A stretch of DNA of 10,223 nt from JBHGBB01 sp041946755 (lineage in GTDB: Bacteria; UBP4; UBA4092; JAOAEQ01), in assembly GCA_041946755.1 (NCBI GenBank), contig JBHGBB010000143.1, positions 1 through 10,223 of the forward strand. Reading direction: 5' to 3'. Below the pieces are notes generated by a model. That model saw only the letters and a program-made list of their open reading frames with translations, did no database searches and was not told the origin of the DNA. The position numbers and the translations under genes are program-made. Positions 1 to 6,724 of this stretch are shown here, piece after piece (position 1 is the stretch's first letter; each line of letters starts with the position of its first letter).

Positions 1-285
1 CTTCTCAATAAAATCTTTTAAATAACTATCCCCTTTAATCAATTCATTACTATCTTTTTCATGCGTAGTAAATATCAATAGGACACTTTGTGTTGTTTGA
101 AGTCGATAGGTAAAGATAACCGTTTTCCCGGGGATGCTTGAATTCATTTCGGTAGTTATCGCTCCCGGCTTATTCATCGGCAACGGACTACTCTTTATTT
201 TTACATTTCTCGACTGGTAATATCCAATAGAAAAAGCGATTGCGATCACCGCTAAGATAACGATATATATGGTCCATCGTTTCAT
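1..285 (-). CDS. Array protein 1: FYxGY-type membrane anchor, C-terminus cut by window edge
   Basis: Reading frame of 95 codons open to the left edge, so the 3' end is missing. It starts at the ATG at 285, six bases after an AGAGGG ribosome-binding site. The protein begins Met-Lys-Arg-Trp, then a hydrophobic segment (about residues 5-20) ending A-F-S-I-G-Y. This is the most divergent copy of the anchor found at the start of the ten genes upstream: Ser replaces the usual Tyr in F-Y-x-G-Y. There is no signal-peptidase-like A-x-A site, so an uncleaved N-in/C-out anchor is predicted. Residues from about 23 are polar and then beta-like (a V-I-F-T-Y-R-L strand and L-L-I-F-T-T). No known domain is recognised in what is visible. 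It lies 69 bases after the double-DUF1566 gene on the same strand and is probably co-transcribed. Function unknown. Confidence 0.8.
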   Translation of the reverse strand, partial: MKRWTIYIVILAVIAIAFSIGYYQSRNVKIKSSPLPMNKPGAITTEMNSSIPGKTVIFTYRLQTTQSVLLIFTTHEKDSNELIKGDSYLKDFIEK

Positions 286-354
286 AGTTTTCCCTCTAAT
301 AGAGAACAATATCGATTTATTTAATCAGAAGCAATAATATGTTAATCATAAAGC

Positions 355-1365
355 TTAGGAACGAACAGCTAAAAACAGCATGCTCTTCTCCGAATAAGGA
401 AGGTTTTCCCAATTTACTTCATCGCGGAAAAAGTCAAAAACCCAGGCGCCTTTTGGGTTGTAAGATATAATCTCACTACTCCAAACCCTTAAGCCATTAA
501 ATTCAAATACTGGATCAACGTATATAGATACTATATCTTTATCATAACTTTTTAATGTATGTTTTTTACTCTTTTCACAAATACCTTTTAATTCTTCCCG
601 GGTTGGCATCCGCCAGTCGCTATATCCTCCATATTGCTTCTGATTTAATTCTTCTACATAAGCTTTCGTCTCTTCCCAGGTCAACCCATACTTCCTTAAA
701 TCCGGAGTCCAGAATAATTTTGTTTGGGTATCTTCAATTACTTTATCCCCGTTATCGGTCTTGACCTTAAACCGCGCTGTAGTTATCTTCGCTATATTTT
801 GAACTTGGTTTATACGAGAACGCACCGCTAAACTCCGATATTCAGAACCGGAGTTGGAACGGCGCTGCGATCTCTCATTGTCTTGACTGAAATCATAACA
901 CCATGCAGATGAAGAATTATTCGATGTGGTCTGCCCACTCCAAACAATAGCTCCTGTTAAATTAAATTTCTGATCAATACTAATGGTTTTATATATGCCT
1001 GGATATTGATGTTTTTTACTCTCTTCAGCAATTTCTCTTAATTCCTCGATAGTCGGCATCCGCCAATTACTATATCCGGCATATCGCTTCTGGTTCAATT
1101 CTGCTACTAAGGATGTTGTCTGGCCCCAACTTAGTCCCTTCTGTTCTAACTCTGGGGTCCAGAATAATCCGGTTTTAGTATCCTCAATCACTTTATCTCC
1201 ATTGGTGACATAATCTTTAAATCGGTTATCCGTGCTTTTCTCTATAACCTGAGTAGTAAGCACTGGTTTCTCTTTATTGGTTTGTAATTTGGCGCGGTAA
1301 TATCCAAAATAAAAACCTACTGCTATTACGCCTAGAATTAGAACAATTAATATCCATCGTTTCAT
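355..1365 (-). CDS. Array protein 2: membrane-anchored tandem DUF1566 (Lcl C-terminal) protein
   Basis: A 336-residue protein: anchor at about residues 5-22 ending G-F-Y-F-G-Y, a short linker, then two copies of a DUF1566/Lcl_C-like domain at about 49-183 and 198-336. Both copies keep the order R-F-K, N-G-D-K-V-I-E-D-T, L-F-W-T-P, G-Y-S-(N/D)-W-R-M-P-T-x-E-E-L, V-W-S and the closing L-A-V-R-S. They therefore arose by internal duplication. In Legionella the related Lcl C-terminal domain binds glycans; ligand binding outside the membrane is inferred here. The frame can be extended to a TTG at 1380, but the ATG at 1365 is chosen because GGAGGG sits six bases before it and the Met-Lys-Arg start is shared by the whole array. 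It follows the STN-like gene by 31 bases. Copy 1 has a Ser/Asn/Arg-rich stretch (about 147-176) that copy 2 lacks. Confidence 0.9.
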   Translation of the reverse strand: MKRWILIVLILGVIAVGFYFGYYRAKLQTNKEKPVLTTQVIEKSTDNRFKDYVTNGDKVIEDTKTGLFWTPELEQKGLSWGQTTSLVAELNQKRYAGYSNWRMPTIEELREIAEESKKHQYPGIYKTISIDQKFNLTGAIVWSGQTTSNNSSSAWCYDFSQDNERSQRRSNSGSEYRSLAVRSRINQVQNIAKITTARFKVKTDNGDKVIEDTQTKLFWTPDLRKYGLTWEETKAYVEELNQKQYGGYSDWRMPTREELKGICEKSKKHTLKSYDKDIVSIYVDPVFEFNGLRVWSSEIISYNPKGAWVFDFFRDEVNWENLPYSEKSMLFLAVRS

Positions 1366-1396
1366 AATATTTCCCTCCAATTGAGAATGATAAATG

Positions 1397-2173
1397 TTAT
1401 AATCTGGTAATAGTAAATGTTTTTGATTTAATTTGTTCGGTACCTATTTCGATCCCCGTTTTCTCCCGGATATCTGAAATCGCTTCTTCCATCGTAGTGG
1501 GCATATTGATATCGACATTAAATATCCCGCCGCCGGTCCGAGGAATATATGCAACATCCCGAAGCCGATATACTTCCATGAATTTTAGGATAATATCGCC
1601 TGAAGTAACGTTGCGAAATTGGTAGATAGTTCCCTCATTAGTAATTTCGGGTTTGAAGTCTTCTGACGGACGCGGCAGCAGATTTTTGAAATTATCGGTG
1701 TTAGCGGTATATCGGGTTTCAGTACTTTCTGCTGTTAGTTGCGCTTTAAATCCGAATTCCGGACCCAGCCGACTAAACAGCTCTTCTGCAGATTCATTGC
1801 GGTTATAGGATAAGGTAAATTCATAGACTTTTTCTCCCGGTTTTCTGGGTACACTAAAATGGATATTTTCATCGCTCTTATGCGGGATACATAAGAGAAT
1901 AGTAACTAGCGTTCCTCTCCCTTTGTAAATCAGTATGTCATTATTTGTAGAATCGTAGGATAATTGAGAAAATCCTTTACTATGATTGTTCTCGATTTCT
2001 TGATCTGCTACTTCTGTATATTGAATACCAATCGACTGTTGCGGAACTACGGAAGGTATTTTTACCTCAGTACCTTCTGGCGTATTGCGATTATTTCGTT
2101 GATGCCGATATCCAAAATAAAATCCTATTCCTATAACAATTAAAACCAGAATAATGATAATAAATCGTTTCAT
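1397..2173 (-). CDS. Array protein 3: membrane-anchored secretin/STN-like domain protein
   Basis: A 258-residue protein with the shared anchor (residues 4-22, ending I-G-F-Y-F-G-Y), a polar linker of about 30 residues and a mixed alpha/beta ectodomain. The C-terminal 80 residues resemble the Secretin_N and STN folds: a strand plus 'NVTSGDIILKFMEVY', then 'FNVDINMPTTMEEAIS' and a closing T-G-I-E-I ... T-F-T-I-T-R-L. These match the usual pattern of strand, helix containing E-E-A-(L/I), T-G-(h) and strand. A weaker STN-like stretch with A-E-E-L-F-S-R-L lies near residues 120-150. In secretins and TonB receptors such domains mediate periplasmic protein contacts. Here the domain is on an inner-membrane anchor with no secretin barrel. 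There is no clear Shine-Dalgarno before the ATG, which suggests translation coupled to the gene 36 bases upstream. The domain call is by pattern only. Confidence 0.85.
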   Translation of the reverse strand: MKRFIIIILVLIVIGIGFYFGYRHQRNNRNTPEGTEVKIPSVVPQQSIGIQYTEVADQEIENNHSKGFSQLSYDSTNNDILIYKGRGTLVTILLCIPHKSDENIHFSVPRKPGEKVYEFTLSYNRNESAEELFSRLGPEFGFKAQLTAESTETRYTANTDNFKNLLPRPSEDFKPEITNEGTIYQFRNVTSGDIILKFMEVYRLRDVAYIPRTGGGIFNVDINMPTTMEEAISDIREKTGIEIGTEQIKSKTFTITRL

Positions 2174-2209
2174 AAACTATAGTACTGCTGAATATCCAAT
2201 TATCTTATT

Positions 2210-2689
2210 TCACCACGTGCTCATTTTCATGCTTAGGTTTACTTGTTTATCATCGATAGCATTAAGTTTACCATCGATAACTACGCTGGTGACTGCAAGC
2301 TTAAATTGTTGATTATCTAAAGTTGCTATTTTTAAAGTAGATTCTTGCATGACTGGTCCAGGTGAGGTTAATTTCATATCTACTAAAAATTGGCTTTTAT
2401 TGGTAGTATTCGACTTGGCTGGATTCGTTTGCACTGTTACGGCTAATTTCTTAGTTGAACCATCGCTATCAAATATAGTTGTCGGAGTATTCAGATTAAC
2501 CACCATGGTAGTTTCCCGGGTAAGCGCAGTCACAGGAACTGAGCCTGGGTCAACGATGATTATACCTTCCTTCGGCGGAGTTTTAGTAATTTGAGCTTGT
2601 TGCTCTGGTTTAATCGCATTCTTATATCCCCAATAAAATGCTACCCCAATTACTACTAATACCAGAACAATAATAATGAACCGTTTCAT
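2210..2689 (-). CDS. Array protein 4: anchored beta-rich protein of the 'NTP...STW' family, copy A
   Basis: A 159-residue protein. The anchor ends A-F-Y-W-G-Y-K-N-A-I-K-P, followed by a Gln/Pro linker containing I-T-K-T-P-P. The ectodomain of about 105 residues looks all-beta: R-E-T-T-M-V-V-N-L-N-T-P, then a D-x-D-G-turn, L-A-V-T-V, F-L-V-D-M-K-L, V-V-I-D-G-K-L and a final M-K-M-S-T-W. Genes 2724-3236 and 3272-3796 are clear paralogues with the same anchor, linker and C-terminal Trp, and 6725-7192 is a more distant one. I do not recognise the family. Its short strands and turns could fit a small immunoglobulin-like or beta-sandwich fold. The Shine-Dalgarno is only an A/G-rich tract, with 34-36-base spacing to both neighbours, consistent with one operon. 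Predicted in the inner membrane with the C-terminal domain outside. Confidence 0.88.
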   Translation of the reverse strand: MKRFIIIVLVLVVIGVAFYWGYKNAIKPEQQAQITKTPPKEGIIIVDPGSVPVTALTRETTMVVNLNTPTTIFDSDGSTKKLAVTVQTNPAKSNTTNKSQFLVDMKLTSPGPVMQESTLKIATLDNQQFKLAVTSVVIDGKLNAIDDKQVNLSMKMSTW

Positions 2690-2723
2690 AAATGGTTTTT
2701 CTTTTCTTAAACAAAGAATTTCT

Positions 2724-3236
2724 TTACCAAGTGCTTAGTTTCATGGTTGCTTGCACTTGATTATCGCTGAGTGAATTAATCGTTCCATCGAGAGATACAC
2801 TCGAACTATTAGTTGCTTTTTCTGTTGGATTGCCTCCGATAGAAAAAGTAAAAGGCTTATTTTCCGCGGTCGCTATTTTCGAGCTAATCATACGAATACT
2901 GGGCGGTGGTGTGTTTAACATTATATCCAGTACATATTGTTTTTGATTACCGCTATTCGAAGTCGGCGTCCTCGGGTTAATCGTTATCTCTAGTCTACTA
3001 TTATTTCCAGCATCATCAAATATGATGGTTGGCGTACCCAGATTAACTACCATGGTTGTTTCCCGAGAAATTGCATTTGCGGGAATTGAACTTGGTTGCG
3101 CAACAATAATACTTCCCGGAGGCGGAGTTTTAGTGATTTGAATTTGTTGCTTTGGTTTAATTGCATTCTTATATCCCCAATAAAATGCTACCCCCACCAC
3201 GCCTAAAACCAGAACCATAATAATGAATCGTTTCAT
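2724..3236 (-). CDS. Array protein 5: anchored beta-rich protein of the 'NTP...STW' family, copy B
   Basis: A 170-residue paralogue of the gene 34 bases downstream. It keeps the anchor ending A-F-Y-W-G-Y-K-N-A-I-K-P, the I-T-K-T-P-P-P linker, S-R-E-T-T-M-V-V-N-L-G-T-P, a D-D-A-G-N turn, Y-V-L-D-I-M-L-N-T-P, S-V-S-L-D-G-T-I-N and the ending M-K-L-S-T-W. It has about ten more residues than copy A, mostly a loop 'GGNPTEKATNSSS' before the last strands; copy C has a comparable insertion. The ATG at 3236 follows a GAAAGGAAA ribosome-binding site. Function unknown. The shared linker and tail show tandem duplication of the whole gene, anchor included. Predicted inner-membrane, domain outside. Confidence 0.88.
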   Translation of the reverse strand: MKRFIIMVLVLGVVGVAFYWGYKNAIKPKQQIQITKTPPPGSIIVAQPSSIPANAISRETTMVVNLGTPTIIFDDAGNNSRLEITINPRTPTSNSGNQKQYVLDIMLNTPPPSIRMISSKIATAENKPFTFSIGGNPTEKATNSSSVSLDGTINSLSDNQVQATMKLSTW

Positions 3237-3271
3237 AAATAAATTTCCTTTCTAGATTTGTTATGTTCATT

Positions 3272-3796
3272 TCACCATGAACTAAGTTTTAAGGATGCAT
3301 CGACCTGAGTATCGCTAATCGATTTTATCCTTCCATCCAAAACCATATTTGCCCCAGTATCAGCATTAGCTGATGGGTTGTTCCCAGCATAAATCGTAAA
3401 ACCGAGATTATCTACAACCATAACTTTAGGATTAAATGCTCGAATATTGGGCAGTGGTGTAGTAACCTGCAGATTAACTAGAAACTGTTTTCGATTTGCG
3501 GCATTAGCATTATTTCTCGATGGCATTGGTTTAATCATTAATTCGCATTTCCGGTTAAGTCCGTCATTATTAAAAATAGTTACCGGAGTATTGAGCGTAA
3601 CGACAAATGTTGTTTCTCGAGTAATGGCATTTTCTGGGATCGGTGTTGGATGAGATTGAGGAGGCGGTTTGGTTATTCTATTCTGCTGGTTAATTAAAGC
3701 AAATTGCTGCTTCGGTACCATAGCATTCTTATACCCCCAATAAAAAGCCACACTTACTACTACCAAAACCAAAACGATAATGATCGTTCGTTTCAT
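3272..3796 (-). CDS. Array protein 6: anchored beta-rich protein of the 'NTP...STW' family, copy C
   Basis: A 174-residue third tandem paralogue. The anchor is S-V-A-F-Y-W-G-Y-K-N-A, with Ser replacing the usual Gly at residue 15. A longer linker follows (Q-Q-N-R-I-T-K-P-P-P-Q-S), then T-R-E-T-T-F-V-V-T-L-N-T-P-V-T-I-F, a D-G-L-N-R-K-C turn, F-L-V-N-L-Q-V-T-T-P, M-V-L-D-G-R-I and the ending L-K-L-S-S-W. An in-frame ATG at 3808 would add Met-Val-Leu-Phe. The ATG at 3796 is preferred because every array member starts Met-Lys-(Arg/Lys) there, although GGATGG lies near both. The gene follows a 166-base gap, so it may head a separate transcript for genes 1-6. The turn D-G-L-N-R-K is shared with the protein at 6725-7192 and links the two branches of the family. 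Confidence 0.86.
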   Translation of the reverse strand: MKRTIIIVLVLVVVSVAFYWGYKNAMVPKQQFALINQQNRITKPPPQSHPTPIPENAITRETTFVVTLNTPVTIFNNDGLNRKCELMIKPMPSRNNANAANRKQFLVNLQVTTPLPNIRAFNPKVMVVDNLGFTIYAGNNPSANADTGANMVLDGRIKSISDTQVDASLKLSSW

Positions 3797-3914
3797 AAAT
3801 AGTACCATCCGTTAAATAGTAACCTTGTTATCCCACCCTAGCTTGCTGGACGGAGGTTCGTTAAGTTATAAGTTAAATGGTTTAAATAGTTTAATATAGT
3901 TGGGATAAAACGGA

Positions 3915-3930
3915 TTTAGTCCTGACTAAA
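3915..3930 (-). terminator. Weak hairpin in the 166-base gap after array gene 7
   Basis: TTTAGTC/GACTAAA arms separated by two bases, about 33 bases past the NTF2-like gene's stop. On the minus strand it is followed by TCCGTTTTATCC, a poor T tract. A second, wider inverted repeat (GTTATAAGTT at 3865-3874, AACTTATAAC at 3929-3938) overlaps it. The gap may end one transcript and start another for genes 1-6, but no convincing promoter was found. Confidence 0.3.
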
Positions 3931-3962
3931 CTTATAACCTTTATTTTAACAATATATTTCGT

Positions 3963-4400
3963 TTAATTATTTTGATCTATATATCCATCCACAGTCCAAG
4001 CCTTCGTGGGATTATCGTTACGAACGGAAAATTCATATTTCTTAAGTTCACCCGATTTCAATCTGATTTCGTAAAATATCATTAATCCGGGATAGCCGGC
4101 ATATTTAATTAACGGTTCACCACTGGCGACAATTTCCAATCCTTCCCAGGTAGTATCTATACCTTGAAGTTGATAAACAAAATGACAATAGGTTGAGGCT
4201 TTGCTCCAATTCCCAGCAGCGCAAGCTTGAATAAAATTTGTCGCAATATCTTTGGCCGTCGTGGTATCCTGAGAAGAAAATGATGCATGAATCGTCTTCC
4301 CTTGAGTGGAAGCGCTAGGGAATCTACTATGCTGATATCCAAAATAAAAAGCTACTCCGATAACTACTAAAACAAGAGCCACAATAATCAATCGTTTCAT
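3963..4400 (-). CDS. Array protein 7: anchored NTF2-like domain protein
   Basis: A 145-residue protein: anchor to about residue 22 (V-A-F-Y-F-G-Y), a Ser/Thr-rich linker, then about 95 residues resembling the NTF2-like/DUF4878 group. The domain has a first helix pair 'IATNFIQACAAGNWSKAS' followed by Y-C, a helix-strand transition with W-E-G-L-E-I-V-A-S-G-E-P, and three strands ending W-T-V-D-G-Y-I. This cone-shaped fold commonly binds small ligands or mediates dimerisation outside the cell. No catalytic residues can be assigned. The start is the ATG at 4400, preceded by AAAGGAA; the TTG directly before it would add one residue and is not needed. The gene is flanked by the two longest gaps inside the array (147 and 166 bases), so it may be a separate transcription unit. 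The fold call is pattern-based. Confidence 0.84.
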   Translation of the reverse strand: MKRLIIVALVLVVIGVAFYFGYQHSRFPSASTQGKTIHASFSSQDTTTAKDIATNFIQACAAGNWSKASTYCHFVYQLQGIDTTWEGLEIVASGEPLIKYAGYPGLMIFYEIRLKSGELKKYEFSVRNDNPTKAWTVDGYIDQNN

Positions 4401-4438
4401 CAATGGTTCCTTTCGTTAAATGGGTAAAACAGCCGGTA

Positions 4439-4499
4439 ATCGGAATACCAGGTTATCAGAAGGAATCCGCTTCAGGCGGACTGATACCCGCATTCCGAT
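4439..4499. other. Nested three-part stem, candidate structured RNA element between array genes 8 and 7
   Basis: Three stems nest inside one another. The outer is ATCGGAAT/ATTCCGAT (4439-4446 with 4492-4499). The middle is GGTTATCAG/CTGATACC (4451-4459 with 4481-4488, one bulged T). The inner is TCCGC/GCGGA (4466-4470 with 4476-4480, loop TTCAG). It occupies most of the 147-base gap after the ankyrin gene. No T run follows on the minus strand, so a processing site, a stability element or a repeat is as likely as a terminator. Confidence 0.5.
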
Positions 4500-4547
4500 C
4501 CTCAGATAATCGGACCGAGAACTAAATTCTAACGCCTGACTTTTTTA

Positions 4548-5198
4548 TTATTTTGCACCAGCTTGCTTAAGCATTTCGACAAGGTCTGGACGACCATGGG
4601 CATAACTGATAACACCTTTACCCCATTTATCTTTTGCATTAACATCAGCACCTTTAGTCAATAAAGCTTGCATAAGAACCTTATTAACCCGTTCAGTTGC
4701 CATCATTAACGGTGTTTCTCCAGTTAGCGTATATTGGGAATCTATTTCAGCGCCATTCTCTAAGAGATATATCGCTGCTTCTGTTTGTTCACCCTGTACC
4801 GCACCATGTAATGCAGTCCATCCTTCTTTGGTCTTGGAATTAACATCAGCCCCATTTTTAATTAAGAGTTTGACTACTTCGATTGCATTTCCTGATGAAT
4901 ACGGGCGGCTTACCGCATTGATTAAGGGAGTCATTTCGAATTTATTTTTGGCATTTACCGTCGCTCCTTTGTCAAGTAACCGTTGAACGGTATCAATATT
5001 TCCGCTATATGCAGCATTCATTAAGACAGTGGTACCATCCTTATTCGGCTTATCAACTTCAGCTAACTGATTCGCCGGCGTTTGCAGATGACTGGCATCC
5101 CCGATTTCCGCTTTTTTTCTACTTGAATACTGGTACCCAAAATAAAAACCGACTCCAACAACAATGATAATTGATAGAACAATCAAATTCTTTTTCAT
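4548..5198 (-). CDS. Array protein 8: anchored ankyrin-repeat protein
   Basis: A 216-residue protein. The anchor starts Met-Lys-Lys-Asn rather than Met-Lys-Arg but ends V-G-F-Y-F-G-Y like the others. After a linker of about 30 residues come five ankyrin repeats, roughly residues 54-84, 87-122, 125-155, 159-189 and a shorter cap at 191-215. They show T-x-L-M-x-A-A, V-x-x-L-L-x-K-G-A-x-V-N, G-W-T-A-L-H-G-A-V and K-G-A-D-V-N-A-K-D motifs. Ankyrin stacks are protein-binding scaffolds. With this anchor the stack is predicted outside the inner membrane, as for some periplasmic ankyrin proteins such as the AnkB type. The ATG follows AAGGAAG with seven bases of spacing. Repeat 2 carries an insertion (R-P-Y-S-S-G-N). 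The gene is 45 bases after the Ig-like gene and is followed by a structured 147-base gap. Confidence 0.93.
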   Translation of the reverse strand: MKKNLIVLSIIIVVGVGFYFGYQYSSRKKAEIGDASHLQTPANQLAEVDKPNKDGTTVLMNAAYSGNIDTVQRLLDKGATVNAKNKFEMTPLINAVSRPYSSGNAIEVVKLLIKNGADVNSKTKEGWTALHGAVQGEQTEAAIYLLENGAEIDSQYTLTGETPLMMATERVNKVLMQALLTKGADVNAKDKWGKGVISYAHGRPDLVEMLKQAGAK

Positions 5199-5243
5199 AG
5201 TTCTATCTTCCTTTTTTATATGATTTTATACTCTTATGATTTT

Positions 5244-6038
5244 TTATTTGGTTTTGAAGGTATATTCTATCGGTTCAGATGGAATGCCTACTTCTGAAGC
5301 AAAACCGATATATTTGGCTGAATTAAGAAAAATCTTATATTCTCGACGCGGTTCCAATTTAACCGATACCGTGCAAGTTCTTTTTTCTGCATTCCACATC
5401 GGAGTTCCAATAATCTGAGGAATATGTCCATCGCTTACCCATGCAATTCCACTACCCATATTTTGATTGAAAGTAACACTTAGTGTAGTTCGATTCGGGT
5501 CGACATCAGTAGCATCATTCGGCGGGTCGAACGCGATTATCACCGGCGGATTTAGCATCTGCACTAAGTCTGCACTGGCTCCTTGAGTAGTAAAATAAAT
5601 CGGATGAGCCGGTAATGGGATTTGAGTTGTACTCTTGAACCCTTGAAACTTTCCATCATTCAGCCCCATGCGATATATACTTTCCGGTTCTAATTTTATC
5701 GGACAGACGCAGGTTCGTTTATCTACCCAATATGGTTTACCGGGAATACTTGGATAATACTTTCTACCGCTATTATCCGTAAATGCATACCCAGGTAACA
5801 TATCCCGGTCGAAAGTGACGGTGAACTTATCCAATGCCGGATCAACATCTGATGCTCCATTACTTGGAGAGGTAGAAACAATTTGCGGTATCTCAGGATC
5901 CGGTTGTGGAATTAATACCCCAGATTCTAAACTGGTTGTTTGTTCTGCCGCATGGTAAGAACTGGTCTGTCGATATCCAATATAAAATCCTATACCGATT
6001 AATACTAAAACTAGAATGATAATTATTGTTCGTTTCAT
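5244..6038 (-). CDS. Array protein 9: anchored protein with two Big_5/SbsA Ig-like domains
   Basis: A 264-residue protein. The anchor ends I-G-F-Y-I-G-Y, then come a linker and two similar Ig-like domains at about residues 51-152 and 164-263. Each begins P-x-(I/V)-x-x-x-x-P-x-(N/D)-x-A-(S/T)-D-V-D-P, followed by (F/L)-(T/S)-V-T-F-(D/N)-(R/Q)-(D/N)-M, then K-R-T-C, K-L-E-P-x-x-x-Y and G-F-x-(S/T), ending in I-x-(F/Y)-T. This is the Big_5 (SbsA Ig-like) signature, common in surface and extracellular proteins as spacers or adhesive units. Domain 1 has C-V-C at residues 110-112 and domain 2 a single Cys at 222, in matching strands. That is unusual for an exported protein and could allow an inter-domain or intermolecular disulphide. 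The gene lies 22 bases after the next upstream gene; the ribosome-binding site is weak (AAGAGAAA). Confidence 0.92.
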   Translation of the reverse strand: MKRTIIIILVLVLIGIGFYIGYRQTSSYHAAEQTTSLESGVLIPQPDPEIPQIVSTSPSNGASDVDPALDKFTVTFDRDMLPGYAFTDNSGRKYYPSIPGKPYWVDKRTCVCPIKLEPESIYRMGLNDGKFQGFKSTTQIPLPAHPIYFTTQGASADLVQMLNPPVIIAFDPPNDATDVDPNRTTLSVTFNQNMGSGIAWVSDGHIPQIIGTPMWNAEKRTCTVSVKLEPRREYKIFLNSAKYIGFASEVGIPSEPIEYTFKTK

Positions 6039-6060
6039 AGGAAAATTTCTCTTGGTTATC

Positions 6061-6687
6061 TTATTTATTCGCCTTTGCTAATGCACTTTTCATATTCTTG
6101 ATAAATGGGCTATAGTCTACAAGCTGATAATCTTTAATCACCAAACCACTTTCTTTAAGGATACTTACTGCTTTATCATAATTAACCTCGGGTACCGTCG
6201 TATTAACCCCGCATTTTTTCCATATCCCATCTTCATATAAGAATAAATCCAACCATATTTGTTTGTTATCCGGCGGCTCGGTATAATACACCAGCGCAAT
6301 ACTATTGGTAACCGGATTCTCCGGCATATCTACTTCAACGATATGTCTGCCCAGGTATTGCTTAACATCGTCGGTAGGTTTAAAATCGATTTTTTTCATT
6401 TGGTTTAGCAATTGCGGAACGATACTCTGCATATATTGGGGTAATAACGACAAGACCTCTTGCGTAGAAGTAGAACCATTGACCGCAGCAACCATCCCGG
6501 CATAAGGATCGGTGACAAATGGCGTTTTCGCCTGTGCCTCTTTATATGCCTGTAATACTTGAGAATTGGACACTACAATCGCTTCCTGAGAAGATACTTC
6601 TTGTTTAACCTTTACTTTCTGATATCCCAGATAAAATCCTACTCCAATTACTACTAAAACTAGAATGTAAATTATCATTCGCTTCAT
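6061..6687 (-). CDS. Array protein 10: anchored protein with unrecognised mixed alpha/beta ectodomain
   Basis: A 208-residue protein with the anchor at residues 4-22 (V-G-F-Y-L-G-Y) and a charged linker (K-V-K-V-K-Q-E-V). The ectodomain starts helical (V-L-Q-A-Y-K-E-A-Q-A-K; L-L-P-Q-Y-M-Q-S-I-V-P-Q-L-L-N-Q-M). It then has strands around I-V-E-V-D-M-P, I-A-L-V-Y-Y-T and I-W-L-D-L-F-L-Y-E-D-G-I-W-K-K-C-G-V, and closes with a Lys-rich helix. The middle 'FLYEDGIWKKCG' resembles the last strands of NTF2/DUF4878-type or lipoprotein-like domains, but I cannot name a family. Spacing of 37 bases upstream and 22 downstream supports co-transcription. No clear Shine-Dalgarno is seen before the ATG. Function unknown. 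Confidence 0.86.
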   Translation of the reverse strand: MKRMIIYILVLVVIGVGFYLGYQKVKVKQEVSSQEAIVVSNSQVLQAYKEAQAKTPFVTDPYAGMVAAVNGSTSTQEVLSLLPQYMQSIVPQLLNQMKKIDFKPTDDVKQYLGRHIVEVDMPENPVTNSIALVYYTEPPDNKQIWLDLFLYEDGIWKKCGVNTTVPEVNYDKAVSILKESGLVIKDYQLVDYSPFIKNMKSALAKANK

Positions 6688-6724
6688 AAGCAGTACTTTT
6701 AATAATAAAGAAGTTAGGTATCGA

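Larger units (their letters stand above)
2210..3796 (-). repeat. Tandem triplication of one anchored beta-rich gene
   Basis: Three adjacent genes (2210-2689, 2724-3236, 3272-3796) share the anchor, the I-T-K-(T)-P-P linker, R-E-T-T-(M/F)-V-V-(N/T)-L and the C-terminal K-(M/L)-S-(T/S)-W, with 34-35-base spacers. Similarity covers whole genes, in contrast to the rest of the array where only the first 22 residues match. Copies A and B look closest, and C has an extended linker. Confidence 0.85.

Noticed and set aside
555..764. Plus-strand ORF opposite the DUF1566 gene, and similar short plus-strand ORFs at 2349, 3447, 5236, 6305 and 6936
   Set aside because: All lie opposite confident genes, are short and have no recognisable domain.
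1366..1380. Upstream TTG start giving five extra residues on the DUF1566 protein
   Set aside because: The extra codons overlap the GGAGGG ribosome-binding site of the ATG at 1365, and all array members start Met-Lys-(Arg/Lys).
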